A DNA stretch of 64,000 nt from DATAPD01 sp036265385 (GCA_036265385.1 DATAPD010000048.1:176878-240877); one strand, 5' to 3'. Positions 1 to 9,140 are shown, counted from the stretch's first letter. Notes: generated by a model not told the origin, from the sequence alone. Numbers and translations: made by a program.

Positions 1-2
1 CG

Positions 3-383
3 GACAGCAAATCGCTCCTTCTCGCTCCCGGACATCTCGCTAGCAGTGTGCTTCCCGGCGAATCGGGAAATGCCGTCATCGCCGGTCATCGAGACACTTT
101 CTTTCGCCACATTCATGAACTCGAATCTGGCGACGACATCCTTATCACTCGCGGCGGACATCAATTCCATTACATAGTGACTGAGAAGTTCATCGTCGAC
201 CCCCAGAATCTTTCAGTTACTCGTCCCACCCCGGACGGCCGCCTCACGCTTGTTACTTGCTATCCGACGTACTACATCGGCCCAGCACCCAAGCGGCTTA
301 TTGTGGTTGCCTCCTTGCTCCCCGGATACGATGTTGCCGGGATACCCACTGCGCCTAAGTCAATGGAACATCAGGCGCGTTAA
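3..383 (+). CDS. Class D sortase, C-terminal part (truncated by window edge)
   Basis: The frame is open to the left edge, so the N-terminus with its membrane anchor is missing. The visible part is the sortase beta-barrel: the catalytic His lies in the AGHRDTFF motif (about residue 30 of the visible part), the nucleophilic Cys in TLVTCYP, and the conserved Arg in APKRLIV near the end. This His-Cys-Arg order and spacing is that of class D sortases, membrane-anchored transpeptidases that cut a C-terminal sorting signal and attach the protein to another amine. In diderm bacteria such enzymes usually act with a dedicated large target protein; none is visible here and it may lie upstream. A GTG at 48 is inside the conserved fold and is not the true start. 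Confidence 0.85.
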   Translation, partial: DSKSLLLAPGHLASSVLPGESGNAVIAGHRDTFFRHIHELESGDDILITRGGHQFHYIVTEKFIVDPQNLSVTRPTPDGRLTLVTCYPTYYIGPAPKRLIVVASLLPGYDVAGIPTAPKSMEHQAR

Positions 384-428
384 CCATTCCGACCAACCGT
401 CTTTCAGTGTCGTTCATCTAACGCGCCC

Positions 429-1286
429 ATGGCTTCGCCTAACTCAGGACCGATCGTGAGTTCCTCGCTGCCGCCTGATCTCTCGCCGCAGCAGGAACAG
501 CTGTACCGCGAGATTTTGGTTCTGCTGAATCGTTCCCGCATCCCGTATGCGGTATCGGGCGCTTTTGCTCTGCAGCAGTTCACCGGCATCTGGCGCACCA
601 CGAAAGATCTCGACGTCTTTATTACGGCGAAGAATGCATCGGCCGCTCTCGACCTTTTACATGCTGAGGGATTTCGCTGCGAAGTATGTGATCCAATCTG
701 GTTAGCAAAAGCGCACCGTGACGGTTATTTTGTGGACTTCATTACCGGCATGAGCAACGGTGCAATCACAGTTGCCGATTCTTGGATTGAGCGTTCGACT
801 GCAGCCGCCGTGCTTGATGTACCGAGCCGCACTCTGGCTCCTGAGGAATTATTGGTTTCCAAATTGTTCGTGACTCGCCGCGAGCGCTTCGATGGTGCTG
901 ACATCGCACATATCATCTTTGCGAGCAAGGGTTCCCTCAATTGGGATCGCGTTATGACCCTCGCGGGGCCTCACTCAGAGGTCCTGCTCTGGGCCTTGCA
1001 ACTTTATCAATATATTTATCCGGCCCAATCTTCCTACGTTCCGGCCGAGCTCTGGACCAAGCTTATTGACCAACTGCGTTCCAATGTTCTCAACCCGAAT
1101 CCGCACGCGCGTTTTCGAGGAAGTCTTATCGATGAGAACATGTTCGCGATTGACATTCACGAGTGGGGCCTCGACGATTTGCTTTCCGAGTGCCGGGCCA
1201 ATCTCCCCGAGAAGATAACTTGGACACCGCCGCCTGGCGACAGATCGCAGCACGGGAGTGATCATGAGAATAGCTGCGACCGCTGA
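429..1286 (+). CDS. Nucleotidyltransferase-like protein (AbiEii/DUF6036 type)
   Basis: A 285-residue protein with a minimal nucleotidyltransferase signature: a Gly-Ala motif (VSGAFALQQ, about residue 42) followed by two acidic residues in TKDLDVFI and a later acidic strand (YFVDFI), as in the AbiEii/MNT-like superfamily. The LAPEELLVSKLFV segment and the following helices resemble the nucleotidyltransferase-associated helical region. The substrate is unknown. AbiEii-like toxins normally come with an antitoxin gene, and none is adjacent, so a housekeeping or orphan role is as likely. The stop lies inside the next gene (23-base overlap), which suggests co-transcription with the metallophosphoesterase. 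The ATG has no clear Shine-Dalgarno sequence, so the start is moderately certain. Confidence 0.7.
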   Translation: MASPNSGPIVSSSLPPDLSPQQEQLYREILVLLNRSRIPYAVSGAFALQQFTGIWRTTKDLDVFITAKNASAALDLLHAEGFRCEVCDPIWLAKAHRDGYFVDFITGMSNGAITVADSWIERSTAAAVLDVPSRTLAPEELLVSKLFVTRRERFDGADIAHIIFASKGSLNWDRVMTLAGPHSEVLLWALQLYQYIYPAQSSYVPAELWTKLIDQLRSNVLNPNPHARFRGSLIDENMFAIDIHEWGLDDLLSECRANLPEKITWTPPPGDRSQHGSDHENSCDR

Positions 1287-1971
1287 CCTTCATTTTTCTG
1301 CACAGAATGCCGCCATTCTGAAAGAGCAGTTCAACCCCGTTCGTGACGAGGCCGACGTCCTCGTCATCGCAGGAGATTTAACCAACTATGGCCAGCCCGA
1401 TGAGATTGAGCCCCTTCTCAACGTCATCGTCCGTCTCCGCATCCCAACCGTCATCGTGCTCGGCAATCATGATTACGAAAGCGGCAAGGAAGTGGAACTC
1501 ATGCGCATCCTTACCTCTGCGGGCATCAAGGTCCTTGATGGAAGCGCATATGAGCGAGATGGAATCGGTTTCGCTGGGACGAAGGGCTTCGTGGGCGGAT
1601 TCGGTCGCGGCGTTCTCACTGCGTTCGGGGAGCCCGAAATAAAAACCTTTGTCAATGCTTCGTTAGCGGAAGCCCTCAAACTGGAAAGAGCTCTCTCGCA
1701 ACTCCGCACGACGAAGAGAGTCGTAATTCTGCACTATGCGCCAATCGCTGCCACAGTCACGGGGGAACCGCAGGAAATCTTTCCTTATCTCGGAAGCTCG
1801 CGCCTGGGTGAAGTGATTGATCGTCATGGTGCCGATTTAGTCCTCCATGGCCATGCTCACCATGGAACGAGGAAGGGGAAAACTACCGGCGGTATCCCCG
1901 TGCACAATGTAGCGATCACACTTTTGCAAAGTAGTGATCCCTCCAGAGCCTACGAAATTTTCGAACTCTGA
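1264..1971 (+). CDS. Calcineurin-like metallophosphoesterase
   Basis: Carries the complete metallophosphoesterase metal-binding series: DLH near residue 9, GDLTNYG, GNHDYE, a His in the ILHYAP strand, and GHAHHG near the C-terminus. These residues bind two metal ions and hydrolyse phosphomonoesters or phosphodiesters; the real substrate cannot be told from sequence. I chose the ATG at 1264 over the GTG at 1258 because GGGAGTG sits about five bases upstream of it. It overlaps the end of the nucleotidyltransferase-like gene, so the two are probably translated from one message. About 235 residues, normal for a single-domain member. No signal peptide, so cytoplasmic. Confidence 0.85.
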   Translation: MRIAATADLHFSAQNAAILKEQFNPVRDEADVLVIAGDLTNYGQPDEIEPLLNVIVRLRIPTVIVLGNHDYESGKEVELMRILTSAGIKVLDGSAYERDGIGFAGTKGFVGGFGRGVLTAFGEPEIKTFVNASLAEALKLERALSQLRTTKRVVILHYAPIAATVTGEPQEIFPYLGSSRLGEVIDRHGADLVLHGHAHHGTRKGKTTGGIPVHNVAITLLQSSDPSRAYEIFEL

Positions 1972-2093
1972 TTCTCAATCCCGCCTACAGGAAAGACCCG
2001 AGCTACGGAAGGCGGCATTTAACTCCTTAGAAGCATCTGATCTGTGGGCATCACGACTGGAACTTTAACCCCTAATTTTTGAGGAGCACTGAA

Positions 2094-2639
2094 ATGAGAA
2101 ATCTCACGCTTGCCACCACCTTCGGTTTCCTGCTGGCCATGTCGGCTTTTGCCGTCGCCCAGGATCCCGCCCCGACGCGGCCGAACCGGACCGATCCTAA
2201 TCCGCAAATGCCGACCACCACACAACCCGAGACTTCGCCGTCGCAAACTCCAGACATGGGTGGCAGCAACAATCCCCAAGCCAGCAATCAGTCCCAGGGC
2301 GAGAAAAAACTGAAGGGCTGCATTCAATCCCAGGGCGGCTCTTATGTGCTCGAGGAAAAGCATGGGAAGACCGTTGCCCTCACTGGCTCATCGGACCTCT
2401 CGTCTCATGTCGGCCACACTGTAGCCGTTCACGGACGTTTCTCGAGCGGTTCTGACAGCGCGGCTAAAAGCTCCGTCAGCACTGGAGCGGGTGCAGCCGG
2501 TGCCGAGCAGTTCGTCGTTAGCAAGATCGACATGGTTTCTGAGACCTGCAAGATGGATAAGGATAAAGACAAGAGCAGTCACGACAAAAGCAGCGATCAG
2601 AGCAATCCGAGCTCAAAGCCGAGTCCCGATCACAAATAA
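2094..2639 (+). CDS. Secreted protein with DUF5818-like domain
   Basis: The ATG at 2094 follows a GAGGAGC ribosome-binding site. The product starts with a signal peptide (hydrophobic stretch to about residue 23, AVAQ cleavage-like end), then a Pro/Thr/Gln-rich linker, then a compact domain from about residue 68 (KLKGCIQSQGGSYVLEE...LSSHVGHTVAVHGRF). That Cys-Gly start and the VGHxVxVxG strand match a small OB-like domain common in acidobacterial exported proteins (DUF5818-like, from memory). The C-terminus is Lys/Ser/Asp-rich and probably disordered. It likely lies in the periplasm or outside; function is unknown. A strong intrinsic terminator follows, so this is a monocistronic gene or the end of its unit. 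Confidence 0.75.
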   Translation: MRNLTLATTFGFLLAMSAFAVAQDPAPTRPNRTDPNPQMPTTTQPETSPSQTPDMGGSNNPQASNQSQGEKKLKGCIQSQGGSYVLEEKHGKTVALTGSSDLSSHVGHTVAVHGRFSSGSDSAAKSSVSTGAGAAGAEQFVVSKIDMVSETCKMDKDKDKSSHDKSSDQSNPSSKPSPDHK

Positions 2640-2660
2640 GCGATAGCACTCCTGACAACT

Positions 2661-2705
2661 GAATGCGCGCTGGATGGTCTACATCTGGTGCGCATTCGTT
2701 TTTTT
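2661..2705 (+). terminator. Rho-independent terminator after the DUF5818-like gene
   Basis: GAATGCGC (2661-2668) pairs with GCGCATTC (2690-2697) and is followed directly by a run of seven T. It closes the 2094-2639 gene before the next start at 2785. Confidence 0.85.
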
Positions 2706-2784
2706 CTAAATCCTCGCAACATGCCTTCTGGCAGCCCCGCACGCATTTCCTGTAGCATTGCCTCTCACCATTAGGAGGGCTGCT

Positions 2785-3534
2785 ATGGCCTTATTCAAAA
2801 CTTCCAATCCAGCCTTAAACGCCGACGTCTTTCGGGGTCAGGGAATCGCCTATGGCGAAGGGATGACTATCTCGGGAACTGTTAACAAGGCTGGCATACT
2901 TGTCATTTGTTGCGTCGCCACGGCAGCACTGACTTGGAATATGTTCCTGAATTCGCGCTCGCCAGAGACCGTCATGCCTTTAGGTCTGCTCGGCCTCATC
3001 GGCGGATTCATCGTGGCGATAGCGACGATTTTCAAAAAGACGTGGGCACCGGTAACTGCGCCTCTCTATTCTCTGTTGGAAGGTTTGGTTCTCGGTACCG
3101 CGTCCGCCGCACTCGAAGTTCGATTTCCCGGGATCGCAATTCAAGCCGTCGGCCTGACCTTCGGAACTCTTATTGCGCTGCTCCTTGCCTACCGATCGGG
3201 CGTCATTAAAGTGACGGACAATTTCCGCCTTGGAGTCGTTGCCGCAACAGGTGGCATCGCACTCTTCTATGTAGCAACGCTGATTCTGGGATTCTTCGGA
3301 GTCCGGTTCCCATCCATCTACGGTGCAGGTCCACTGGGAATTGGCATCAGCGTCTTCATCGTGATCATTGCAGCGCTGAATCTAGTTCTCGATTTCGACT
3401 TCATCGAGAGCGGAGCCCGTGCTGGAGCGCCGAAATACATGGAGTGGTACGGTGCCTTCGGCTTGATGGTGACACTGATCTGGCTGTATCTGGAAATTCT
3501 TCGCCTGCTCTCGAAGCTGCGAAGCAGAAACTGA
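2785..3534 (+). CDS. Bax inhibitor-1/YccA family membrane protein
   Basis: The start ATG follows AGGAGGG by five to six bases. The N-terminus (MALFKTSNPAL) is the typical opening of the bacterial Bax-inhibitor-1/YccA group (BaxI_1), and the 249-residue protein carries seven hydrophobic segments between about residues 35 and 245. Members are inner-membrane proteins with a proposed calcium-leak or protease-modulating role; the physiological function in bacteria is largely open. It stands alone between a terminator upstream and a convergent glycoside hydrolase gene downstream. Confident in family, not in function. Confidence 0.85.
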   Translation: MALFKTSNPALNADVFRGQGIAYGEGMTISGTVNKAGILVICCVATAALTWNMFLNSRSPETVMPLGLLGLIGGFIVAIATIFKKTWAPVTAPLYSLLEGLVLGTASAALEVRFPGIAIQAVGLTFGTLIALLLAYRSGVIKVTDNFRLGVVAATGGIALFYVATLILGFFGVRFPSIYGAGPLGIGISVFIVIIAALNLVLDFDFIESGARAGAPKYMEWYGAFGLMVTLIWLYLEILRLLSKLRSRN

Positions 3535-3576
3535 ACCCGGACTGAAAATATTTGTCGTGTTGCGCTCAATTTAATT

Positions 3577-3604
3577 TGTCATCCTGAGCGCAGCGAAGGA
3601 CCTG
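3577..3604. repeat. Short dispersed intergenic repeat (TCATCCTGAGCG type)
   Basis: TCATCCTGAGCGCAGCGAA followed by GGACC. Related copies, mostly inverted and with a different middle, lie at 31551, 33231, 35517 and 38987. All are intergenic. Confidence 0.5.
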
Positions 3605-3620
3605 CTTTTTCTACGTTCTG

Positions 3621-5123
3621 CTACTGTCCAACTTCCATGACTACCAACCCATTCACCGGAACCGCAATCTGCAGCACACCTTGTTTCAGTGACGTCTGCT
3701 CCGGCTCCCGAAACGCAGAAGCGCGATTCAACTCCTCAATCTGCTTCTGCGTCGGATATTTCGGCTTCCCCATTGCCTCATAGGCCGGCAAAACATTGCC
3801 ATGTGTAGCATCGACCCGGTGAATCACGACGCGATTATTCGACGCGACGCCCTCCAATCGAAAAACAACCGATTGCTCCGCTCCTTTCTTATCTGGATCC
3901 ACCACATTCCACATTGCGACGACTAGCGTTCCATCTTTACGGCGTGTCACAAGGATGTTGGCGTCATTGGACAATCGTTCATCTCCGAGTTTGTGCAACA
4001 ACGCATACGCGTAATACGAGGGCTTCTTGATTCCTCCCGCCGCGATCGTTCCGAACCCTCCATAAAAAGGTTCGCGGACCACGCCACCTTCTTCAAAAAC
4101 ATCGTCAAAGGTCCAATAAGAAAGGATGTCGACCAGCCCATCGCACTGCCGGATGTCATCGGCAAGCGCCGCGCCCACATAGTGCGTATCGCGCGCTTTG
4201 TACTCGTCGCCGAACGACGGCACATTCCACTCGGTCCACATCAATGGAAGATCCGGCTTACTCGACGCTTTGATTTCGCCACGCACCTTCCCGATCGCCC
4301 GACATACCCGCTGCTGTAACGGCACATCCACATCGTTGTGAAATAAGTTCTGCACCGTATCGTCCGCATATCCGTGGGACGACACAAAATCAATCGGCAC
4401 GCTCTCGTGCGTCACATGCTGGAGAAATGGTGCCACCCAGTCTGCCGCCGCTGTTGATGGGCCACCCACTCTTATCCTCGGATTTACCGCTTTTAGCGTT
4501 CTCGCGGTGTGGTCGTACAACTCAAAATATGTCGATTGCTTCGGCTCTCCCGACCAGAAATCGATGTTCGGTTCGTTCCATACTTCGAAATACCATTGCG
4601 CAACTTCTTCGATCCCATATCGCGCGACAAGGTGCTCGCCAAATGCCCGAATCAGCCCATCCCACCTCGCATAATTCTTCGGCGGAGCAACGATCTGCTT
4701 GTACCAGAAGGGATGCACGTCCTGCCGCAACGCGAGTTTCTTCGGCATGAAGCTGATCTCAACAAACGGACGTACGCCGTTCGCCAGCAGTCCGTCATAG
4801 ATCTGATCGATATAAGAAAAGTTGTAAACCGGATTCCCGCTCTCATCCTCGTCATAGACGCCCACTTCATCATGGAAGATCGCGTGAAAGCGCACGTAAT
4901 TAAAATCCACGACCTTCTTCAATTCGCGGACGTCGTTGCGATAACTCTCCCGCAGTGCCAGGATTGCCCGCCCAGATCCAAACACCTTCTCCCAGAAGTG
5001 AGGGAACGGCTTGCCCGGAGCTTTCGCGTCGATAATGATTGGTTTCGGAGATTGCGCGTAAGCGAGCGAAGCAAAAGAAAAGACTAAGGAGACCGCCACA
5101 CTGCAAAACCGATTTAGTTGCAT
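3621..5123 (-). CDS. GH39-family glycoside hydrolase (beta-xylosidase-like), secreted
   Basis: A 500-residue protein with a signal peptide (first 24 residues, ending AYAQ). It has a TIM-barrel with the acid/base Glu in EVWNEPN (E184) and the nucleophile Glu in WTEWN (E298), both at the ends of beta strands, as in clan GH-A family 39. The C-terminal 120 residues form the usual beta-sandwich. Family members are mainly retaining beta-xylosidases, and alpha-L-iduronidases are the animal branch; xylan-derived substrates are the likeliest here. Expected periplasmic or extracellular. It is converged upon by the Bax-inhibitor gene and separated from tRNA-Ser by about 120 bases. A second GH-A enzyme lies at 31.6 kb. 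Confidence 0.85.
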   Translation of the reverse strand: MQLNRFCSVAVSLVFSFASLAYAQSPKPIIIDAKAPGKPFPHFWEKVFGSGRAILALRESYRNDVRELKKVVDFNYVRFHAIFHDEVGVYDEDESGNPVYNFSYIDQIYDGLLANGVRPFVEISFMPKKLALRQDVHPFWYKQIVAPPKNYARWDGLIRAFGEHLVARYGIEEVAQWYFEVWNEPNIDFWSGEPKQSTYFELYDHTARTLKAVNPRIRVGGPSTAAADWVAPFLQHVTHESVPIDFVSSHGYADDTVQNLFHNDVDVPLQQRVCRAIGKVRGEIKASSKPDLPLMWTEWNVPSFGDEYKARDTHYVGAALADDIRQCDGLVDILSYWTFDDVFEEGGVVREPFYGGFGTIAAGGIKKPSYYAYALLHKLGDERLSNDANILVTRRKDGTLVVAMWNVVDPDKKGAEQSVVFRLEGVASNNRVVIHRVDATHGNVLPAYEAMGKPKYPTQKQIEELNRASAFREPEQTSLKQGVLQIAVPVNGLVVMEVGQ

Positions 5124-5245
5124 GCACGGGAGGTTACAACAAGAAGAGAGTCAGCCGAAGCAAAGAACTCCAGCCTGAGATTTAAAAGTACATCGGAGAA
5201 ATCCAGGAATTGGATTCGAACGTGAAACCTGAAACCAGGAAGCTC

Positions 5246-5335
5246 TGGCGGAGAGGGAGGGATTTGAACCCCCGATACCCGTTAAGGTATGTCCGCTTTC
5301 GAGGCGGATCGTTTCAACCACTCACGCACCTCTCC
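5246..5335 (-). tRNA. tRNA-Ser(CGA)
   Basis: The reverse complement starts GGAGAGG and ends CCTCTCC-G-CCA, a perfect seven-pair acceptor stem with encoded CCA. The anticodon loop is CTCGAAA, giving anticodon CGA, flanked by a CCGC/GCGG stem. There is a long variable arm (ACCTTAACGGGT) and a T arm GGTTCAAATCC. The length of about 90 nt and the long variable arm identify it as a serine tRNA. It lies just downstream of tadA on the same strand. Confidence 0.97.
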
Positions 5336-5394
5336 GCGCCAAAAATTGTCGTGCCGCTTAACCGATAAAACCACTCGCAACTGGGAGCCAGCTA

Positions 5395-5853
5395 CTAGCT
5401 GCCATTTCGGCGCTCTTTGAAGAACGCCTGCAGCATCTCCGCGCACCGTCCGGCCAGAACACCACCCTGCACATCCATCTTATGGTTCAGTTGAGGATGG
5501 TTGACAACCGGAATCACAGACTTTACAGCACCAGCTTTCGGATCGTCTGCGCCGTACACTAGTCGCTTGATCCGCGCGTGCACAAGCGCTCCTGCGCACA
5601 TCGCACACGGTTCAATTGTAGCAAACAGCTCGCAATGCCCCAGACGGTAGTTACCCAGTACAGCACCCGCTTCCCGTAATGCCACAACCTCAGCATGTGC
5701 CGTCGGATCGTTGTTCGCAATTACCCGGTTCCAGCCCCGACCCACAACTTTCAAGTCACATACGACAACTGCGCCCACAGGTACCTCTCCCGCTTCGAGC
5801 GCCCGTTGCGCCTCCCGCAACGCCTCCTCCATCCATAGCTCGTCTGTTGACAT
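5395..5853 (-). CDS. tadA: tRNA-specific adenosine deaminase TadA
   Basis: A 152-residue cytidine/deoxycytidylate deaminase-fold enzyme. The zinc-binding and proton-shuttle residues are in AHAEV (His and catalytic Glu, near residue 55) and PCAMC (two Cys, near residue 83). The LVYGADDPKAGAV segment is typical of TadA, which deaminates A34 to inosine in the anticodon of tRNA-Arg(ACG). Length is normal. The gene reads toward tRNA-Ser(CGA), about 60 bases downstream on the same strand. Cytoplasmic. Confidence 0.95.
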   Translation of the reverse strand: MSTDELWMEEALREAQRALEAGEVPVGAVVVCDLKVVGRGWNRVIANNDPTAHAEVVALREAGAVLGNYRLGHCELFATIEPCAMCAGALVHARIKRLVYGADDPKAGAVKSVIPVVNHPQLNHKMDVQGGVLAGRCAEMLQAFFKERRNGS

Positions 5854-5912
5854 TAGTCGAATGACCTACCCTCAGTTTTTTCCCACCTACTCCGTTCCGC
5901 TCCTGTTCCTGA

Positions 5913-5945
5913 GCCTGGCGCCTGAAGCCTGGCGCCTGAAGCCTA
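5913..5945. repeat. 14-bp tandem repeat in the tadA-nuoI intergenic region
   Basis: GCCTGGCGCCTGAA occurs twice in direct succession, followed by a partial third copy (GCCT). It sits in the divergent promoter region of tadA and nuoI. Each unit contains the short palindrome GGCGCC. Confidence 0.7.
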
Positions 5946-5969
5946 TCACTATGCTATCCTGACCTCGTT

Positions 5970-6431
5970 ATGGGCATGCCAGAGCTCGTCCGCAAGGTCT
6001 TCCTGGTCGACCTGATCAAAGGACTCAGCGTCACCTTCCGCAACCAGGATCCTAAAGAAATCTACACCGAACAGTATCCGCTGGAACGGCCGCAAGTTGC
6101 TGAGCGCTACCGCGGTGCTCCTCGGCTCAACGTGAATGCAGATACCGACGAGACACTTTGCATCGCTTGCGATCTTTGCGCGCTCGCCTGCCCCGAGCAC
6201 CTCATTGTCGTTTCCAGTGAGCGCAACGAGAAGACTCGACGCAAAGAACTCACAAACTTCACCTACGATCTTAGCCGCTGCATGTTCTGTGGACTTTGCG
6301 AAGATGCGTGCCCAACCGACGCACTTGAGCTCACCCAGGATTTCGAGCTCGCCAACTATTCCCGCGAAGGCATGATCTGGGACCGCAAGACACTCGAGCG
6401 TGGACCGGAGCCCACCGTCTATCGAAAGTAG
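5970..6431 (+). CDS. nuoI: NADH-quinone oxidoreductase subunit I (NuoI), stand-alone copy
   Basis: A 153-residue 2x[4Fe-4S] ferredoxin-type subunit. The two cluster motifs are CIACDLCALACP (near residues 57-68) and CMFCGLCEDACP (near residues 99-110), each CxxCxxCxxxCP. The N-terminal amphipathic part (LIKGLSVTFRN) and the C-terminal MIWDRKTLE segment match NuoI, which carries electrons between the NuoG arm and NuoB in complex I. No other nuo gene is adjacent, so it is an orphan copy or a dispersed complex I gene. The first ATG (5970) is used; another ATG follows two codons later. Confidence 0.85.
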   Translation: MGMPELVRKVFLVDLIKGLSVTFRNQDPKEIYTEQYPLERPQVAERYRGAPRLNVNADTDETLCIACDLCALACPEHLIVVSSERNEKTRRKELTNFTYDLSRCMFCGLCEDACPTDALELTQDFELANYSREGMIWDRKTLERGPEPTVYRK

Positions 6432-6449
6432 TCCAGGCCCGGGTTCAGC

Positions 6450-9068
6450 TCAGGGATTTACCACTTGTGTGAGCGTATCTGAACTCCCCGTGAAGCTCGT
6501 AGCCCCGCCGTACGTTGCCTTGATATTGTGACTTCCCGCCGCTAACCCCGCTGTCGAAAAGCGCGCTTTCGTTGCGCTTAAGGCGACGGATCCCAGAGTG
6601 GTTGTGCCATCCGTGAACGTCACCTGTCCGAAGGGAGCCACTCCGGTGGACGAAGTAACCGTGGCCGTAAACGTGATGTTTCCTCCCACTGACGAAGGAT
6701 TCAAAGACGAGGTTAAAACCATCGACGTCGATGCGGGAACAACGACCTCGTTTAAAACCGCAGACGTTGATGGCGCAGAATTATTGTCGCCTAGATATTG
6801 CGCAGTCACCGCGTAGCTTCCGGCTCTGAGCTTTTCCTTGGTAAAGATCGCTTTCCCATTGACCAGGGCAAGCATGCCGAGATTTGTGACTTTCACGTAT
6901 CCGGTCGGAGCCTGTGGTCCGGTTGAAGTCACAGTCACGGTGTAGCTAATAGATTGGCCGTAAATCGCAGGATTCAGGCTTGAAACCAACGTTGTGGTCG
7001 TGGGATACCTCTTAACGATCTGTTCTATGAGGCCCGAACTGAGTTTAAAGGTTACATCCCCCACGTACGTCGCCTTCATTGTTCGTTTCTTGGCCGCAAG
7101 AGTTGAGATACGAAACGTGGCAACGCCGCCGCTCGTCAGGCTTGAGCCGATGAACGTCGTTCCGTCGTAGAACAAGACTCTTTCGTTGTTCGGGATAGCG
7201 CCGGCTGTTGAGCTCACAGTTGCCGTAAACGTAACCATTTCGCCGACGAAACTCGGCGACTTCGACGTGGTTAGAACGGTTGTAGAAGGAGTGGTTCCAA
7301 TCTGGTTCACAGTTTGATTGAGACCTGTGGACTCGCTCGCGGCAAAGCTCGCGGACCCCTCATAACTGGCACTGATCGCGTGTGAGCCCGGCACCAAAGA
7401 CACGGTGGAAAAAGAAGCAGTGCCGCTTGCCAAAGCCACTTTTCCAAGAAGATTGACGCCGCTGTAGAAGGCGACTGTGCCGGCGGGTACGCCCGAAGAC
7501 GCACTGACCACTGCTGTGAACGTTACTTTCTCTCCAAAGTTCGACGGATTCAACGACGACGTGATCGTCGTAGTCGTCGAAGGCAATACAGCGGATGTGT
7601 TCAGCAGGACGCTAACCTTACCCATTGTTTTGGCATTGCCATCAATCGCGCTGATGGCCACAATGTCGGGTTTGCCATCGAGGTTAAGGTCTGCGCTGCC
7701 TATCCATGCGGTCGCGCCGGCCCCTGAATCGAGGGTGAAGGCAGGTTGAAACGTGCCATCACCATTTCCCGATGCCACGCCAATGGCGCCATTCGGACGG
7801 CAACCGCTGGTCGTAGTCCTGCATTGGCTTGCCGAAAGCAAATCCAGCCTGCCGTCTCCATTCATATCGCCGGACGCTACCATCATCTGGCCGACGGCAG
7901 ACGGCAACGAATAACTCACAAGCGGCTGAAAAGTTCCATCTCCTTTGCCGATAAGAACGCTGATTCCAGGATCGCTGGCTACGGCCAAGTCAAGCTTGTG
8001 GTCACCGTTCACATCTACCGCGATCAACGAACCGTTGTAGGAACCGGCTGCGTATACCAGTCTTGGCTGGAATGAGCCGTCGCCGTTTCCCAGTAATACA
8101 TCGATCGCACCTCCATTGAACGACCCTCCGGCGTTGGCAACAACATCAAGTTTTCCATCGCCGTTCAAGTCTGTAACGATCAAGATATTGATACCGGCCC
8201 CAGTCGTATAGTTTTGAACGGGACTGAATGTTCCGTCGCCATGACCAAGCAGCACGCCCAGGCTGCCTTGAGACTGGTTGGTAGAGGAAAAGTTGGAAAC
8301 TAAGATGTCGGGCTTGCCATCCGAGTTCACATCGGCCACCTCGACGTAGTCGGCAAGAAGCCCTTTCGAGTCGTAGGTCTCGACCGGAGCAAACGTGCCA
8401 TCACCGTTGCCCAAAAGAACACCTACAGAAGACTTGTTGCCATTAGCTAGGTCTACGGTGCTCACGACCAAGTCGATCTTGCCATCATGGTTGACGTCGG
8501 ATGCGGTCATCCAGGAAAGCAACCCACCTGCAGAATAATTTTTGACAGCGCGAAACGTGCCATCGCCATTGCCCAGCAACACCCCAACCGAACTCTCTTC
8601 TGGCCAGAAGGCAGAGACGTTGATAAGAAAACCGTGGGCAACGAGGATATCCAGCTTTCCATCGCCGTTGACGTCGACCAGCTTCAGGACGATTGCGTAA
8701 GGGTCGCCAGTCGAATAGACCTTCGCGGCTTTGAGTGTCCCATCACCATTGCCCAGTAGAATGGAAACACTCGATGTGGAAGGGCACTGCAAGTTCGAGA
8801 TCGCGACCGCGCACCAGTTCGCCACCACTACATCGGGTTTGCCGTCGTTGTTGACATCTTGCAACGCGGCCCATTGCTGGTCACCGAGAAACAGTCCGTC
8901 CATGCCACCTGTACTGTAGGGAACAGCCGAAAGAAAGGTCGGTGTCGCCACCGCCGCTTGTGCTTGAGAGGTCTGACCATAGGACTCCTGATTCAGACTT
9001 ATGCAAGCCGTAAGTATTAGTGCTAGAACAATTGAGTTGGGAAGCGGGCAGGCGAGGCGGCGGCTCAT
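6450..9068 (-). CDS. Secreted FG-GAP/VCBS-repeat protein with C-terminal Ig-like domains
   Basis: An 872-residue exported protein with a signal peptide (about residues 1-32). The N-terminal half carries eight calcium-binding FG-GAP/VCBS-type motifs (DVNNDGKPDVVV, DVNGDGKLDILV, DMNGDGRLDLL and variants) spaced about 60 residues apart, as in a seven- or eight-bladed integrin-like propeller. The C-terminal half holds four bacterial Ig-like repeats of about 90 residues, each starting near a T-x-L-T-S-S-x-N-P motif and containing V-x-F-T-A-T-V. Such proteins are common in Acidobacteriota and probably work in adhesion or polymer binding; no enzymatic domain is visible. It converges with nuoI, leaving only about 18 bases between the stops. 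Confidence 0.85.
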   Translation of the reverse strand: MSRRLACPLPNSIVLALILTACISLNQESYGQTSQAQAAVATPTFLSAVPYSTGGMDGLFLGDQQWAALQDVNNDGKPDVVVANWCAVAISNLQCPSTSSVSILLGNGDGTLKAAKVYSTGDPYAIVLKLVDVNGDGKLDILVAHGFLINVSAFWPEESSVGVLLGNGDGTFRAVKNYSAGGLLSWMTASDVNHDGKIDLVVSTVDLANGNKSSVGVLLGNGDGTFAPVETYDSKGLLADYVEVADVNSDGKPDILVSNFSSTNQSQGSLGVLLGHGDGTFSPVQNYTTGAGINILIVTDLNGDGKLDVVANAGGSFNGGAIDVLLGNGDGSFQPRLVYAAGSYNGSLIAVDVNGDHKLDLAVASDPGISVLIGKGDGTFQPLVSYSLPSAVGQMMVASGDMNGDGRLDLLSASQCRTTTSGCRPNGAIGVASGNGDGTFQPAFTLDSGAGATAWIGSADLNLDGKPDIVAISAIDGNAKTMGKVSVLLNTSAVLPSTTTTITSSLNPSNFGEKVTFTAVVSASSGVPAGTVAFYSGVNLLGKVALASGTASFSTVSLVPGSHAISASYEGSASFAASESTGLNQTVNQIGTTPSTTVLTTSKSPSFVGEMVTFTATVSSTAGAIPNNERVLFYDGTTFIGSSLTSGGVATFRISTLAAKKRTMKATYVGDVTFKLSSGLIEQIVKRYPTTTTLVSSLNPAIYGQSISYTVTVTSTGPQAPTGYVKVTNLGMLALVNGKAIFTKEKLRAGSYAVTAQYLGDNNSAPSTSAVLNEVVVPASTSMVLTSSLNPSSVGGNITFTATVTSSTGVAPFGQVTFTDGTTTLGSVALSATKARFSTAGLAAGSHNIKATYGGATSFTGSSDTLTQVVNP

Positions 9069-9140
9069 GAAACCTCCGTGGAGCGCGCAAAGGAACCTAA
9101 AACGGTGGGTATTATATGTCTAAGTTTCCCGTCTACATCG

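Noticed and set aside
429..1971. Toxin-antitoxin pair (AbiEii-like plus partner)
   Set aside because: The neighbour is a metallophosphoesterase with full catalytic motifs, not an AbiEi-type antitoxin.
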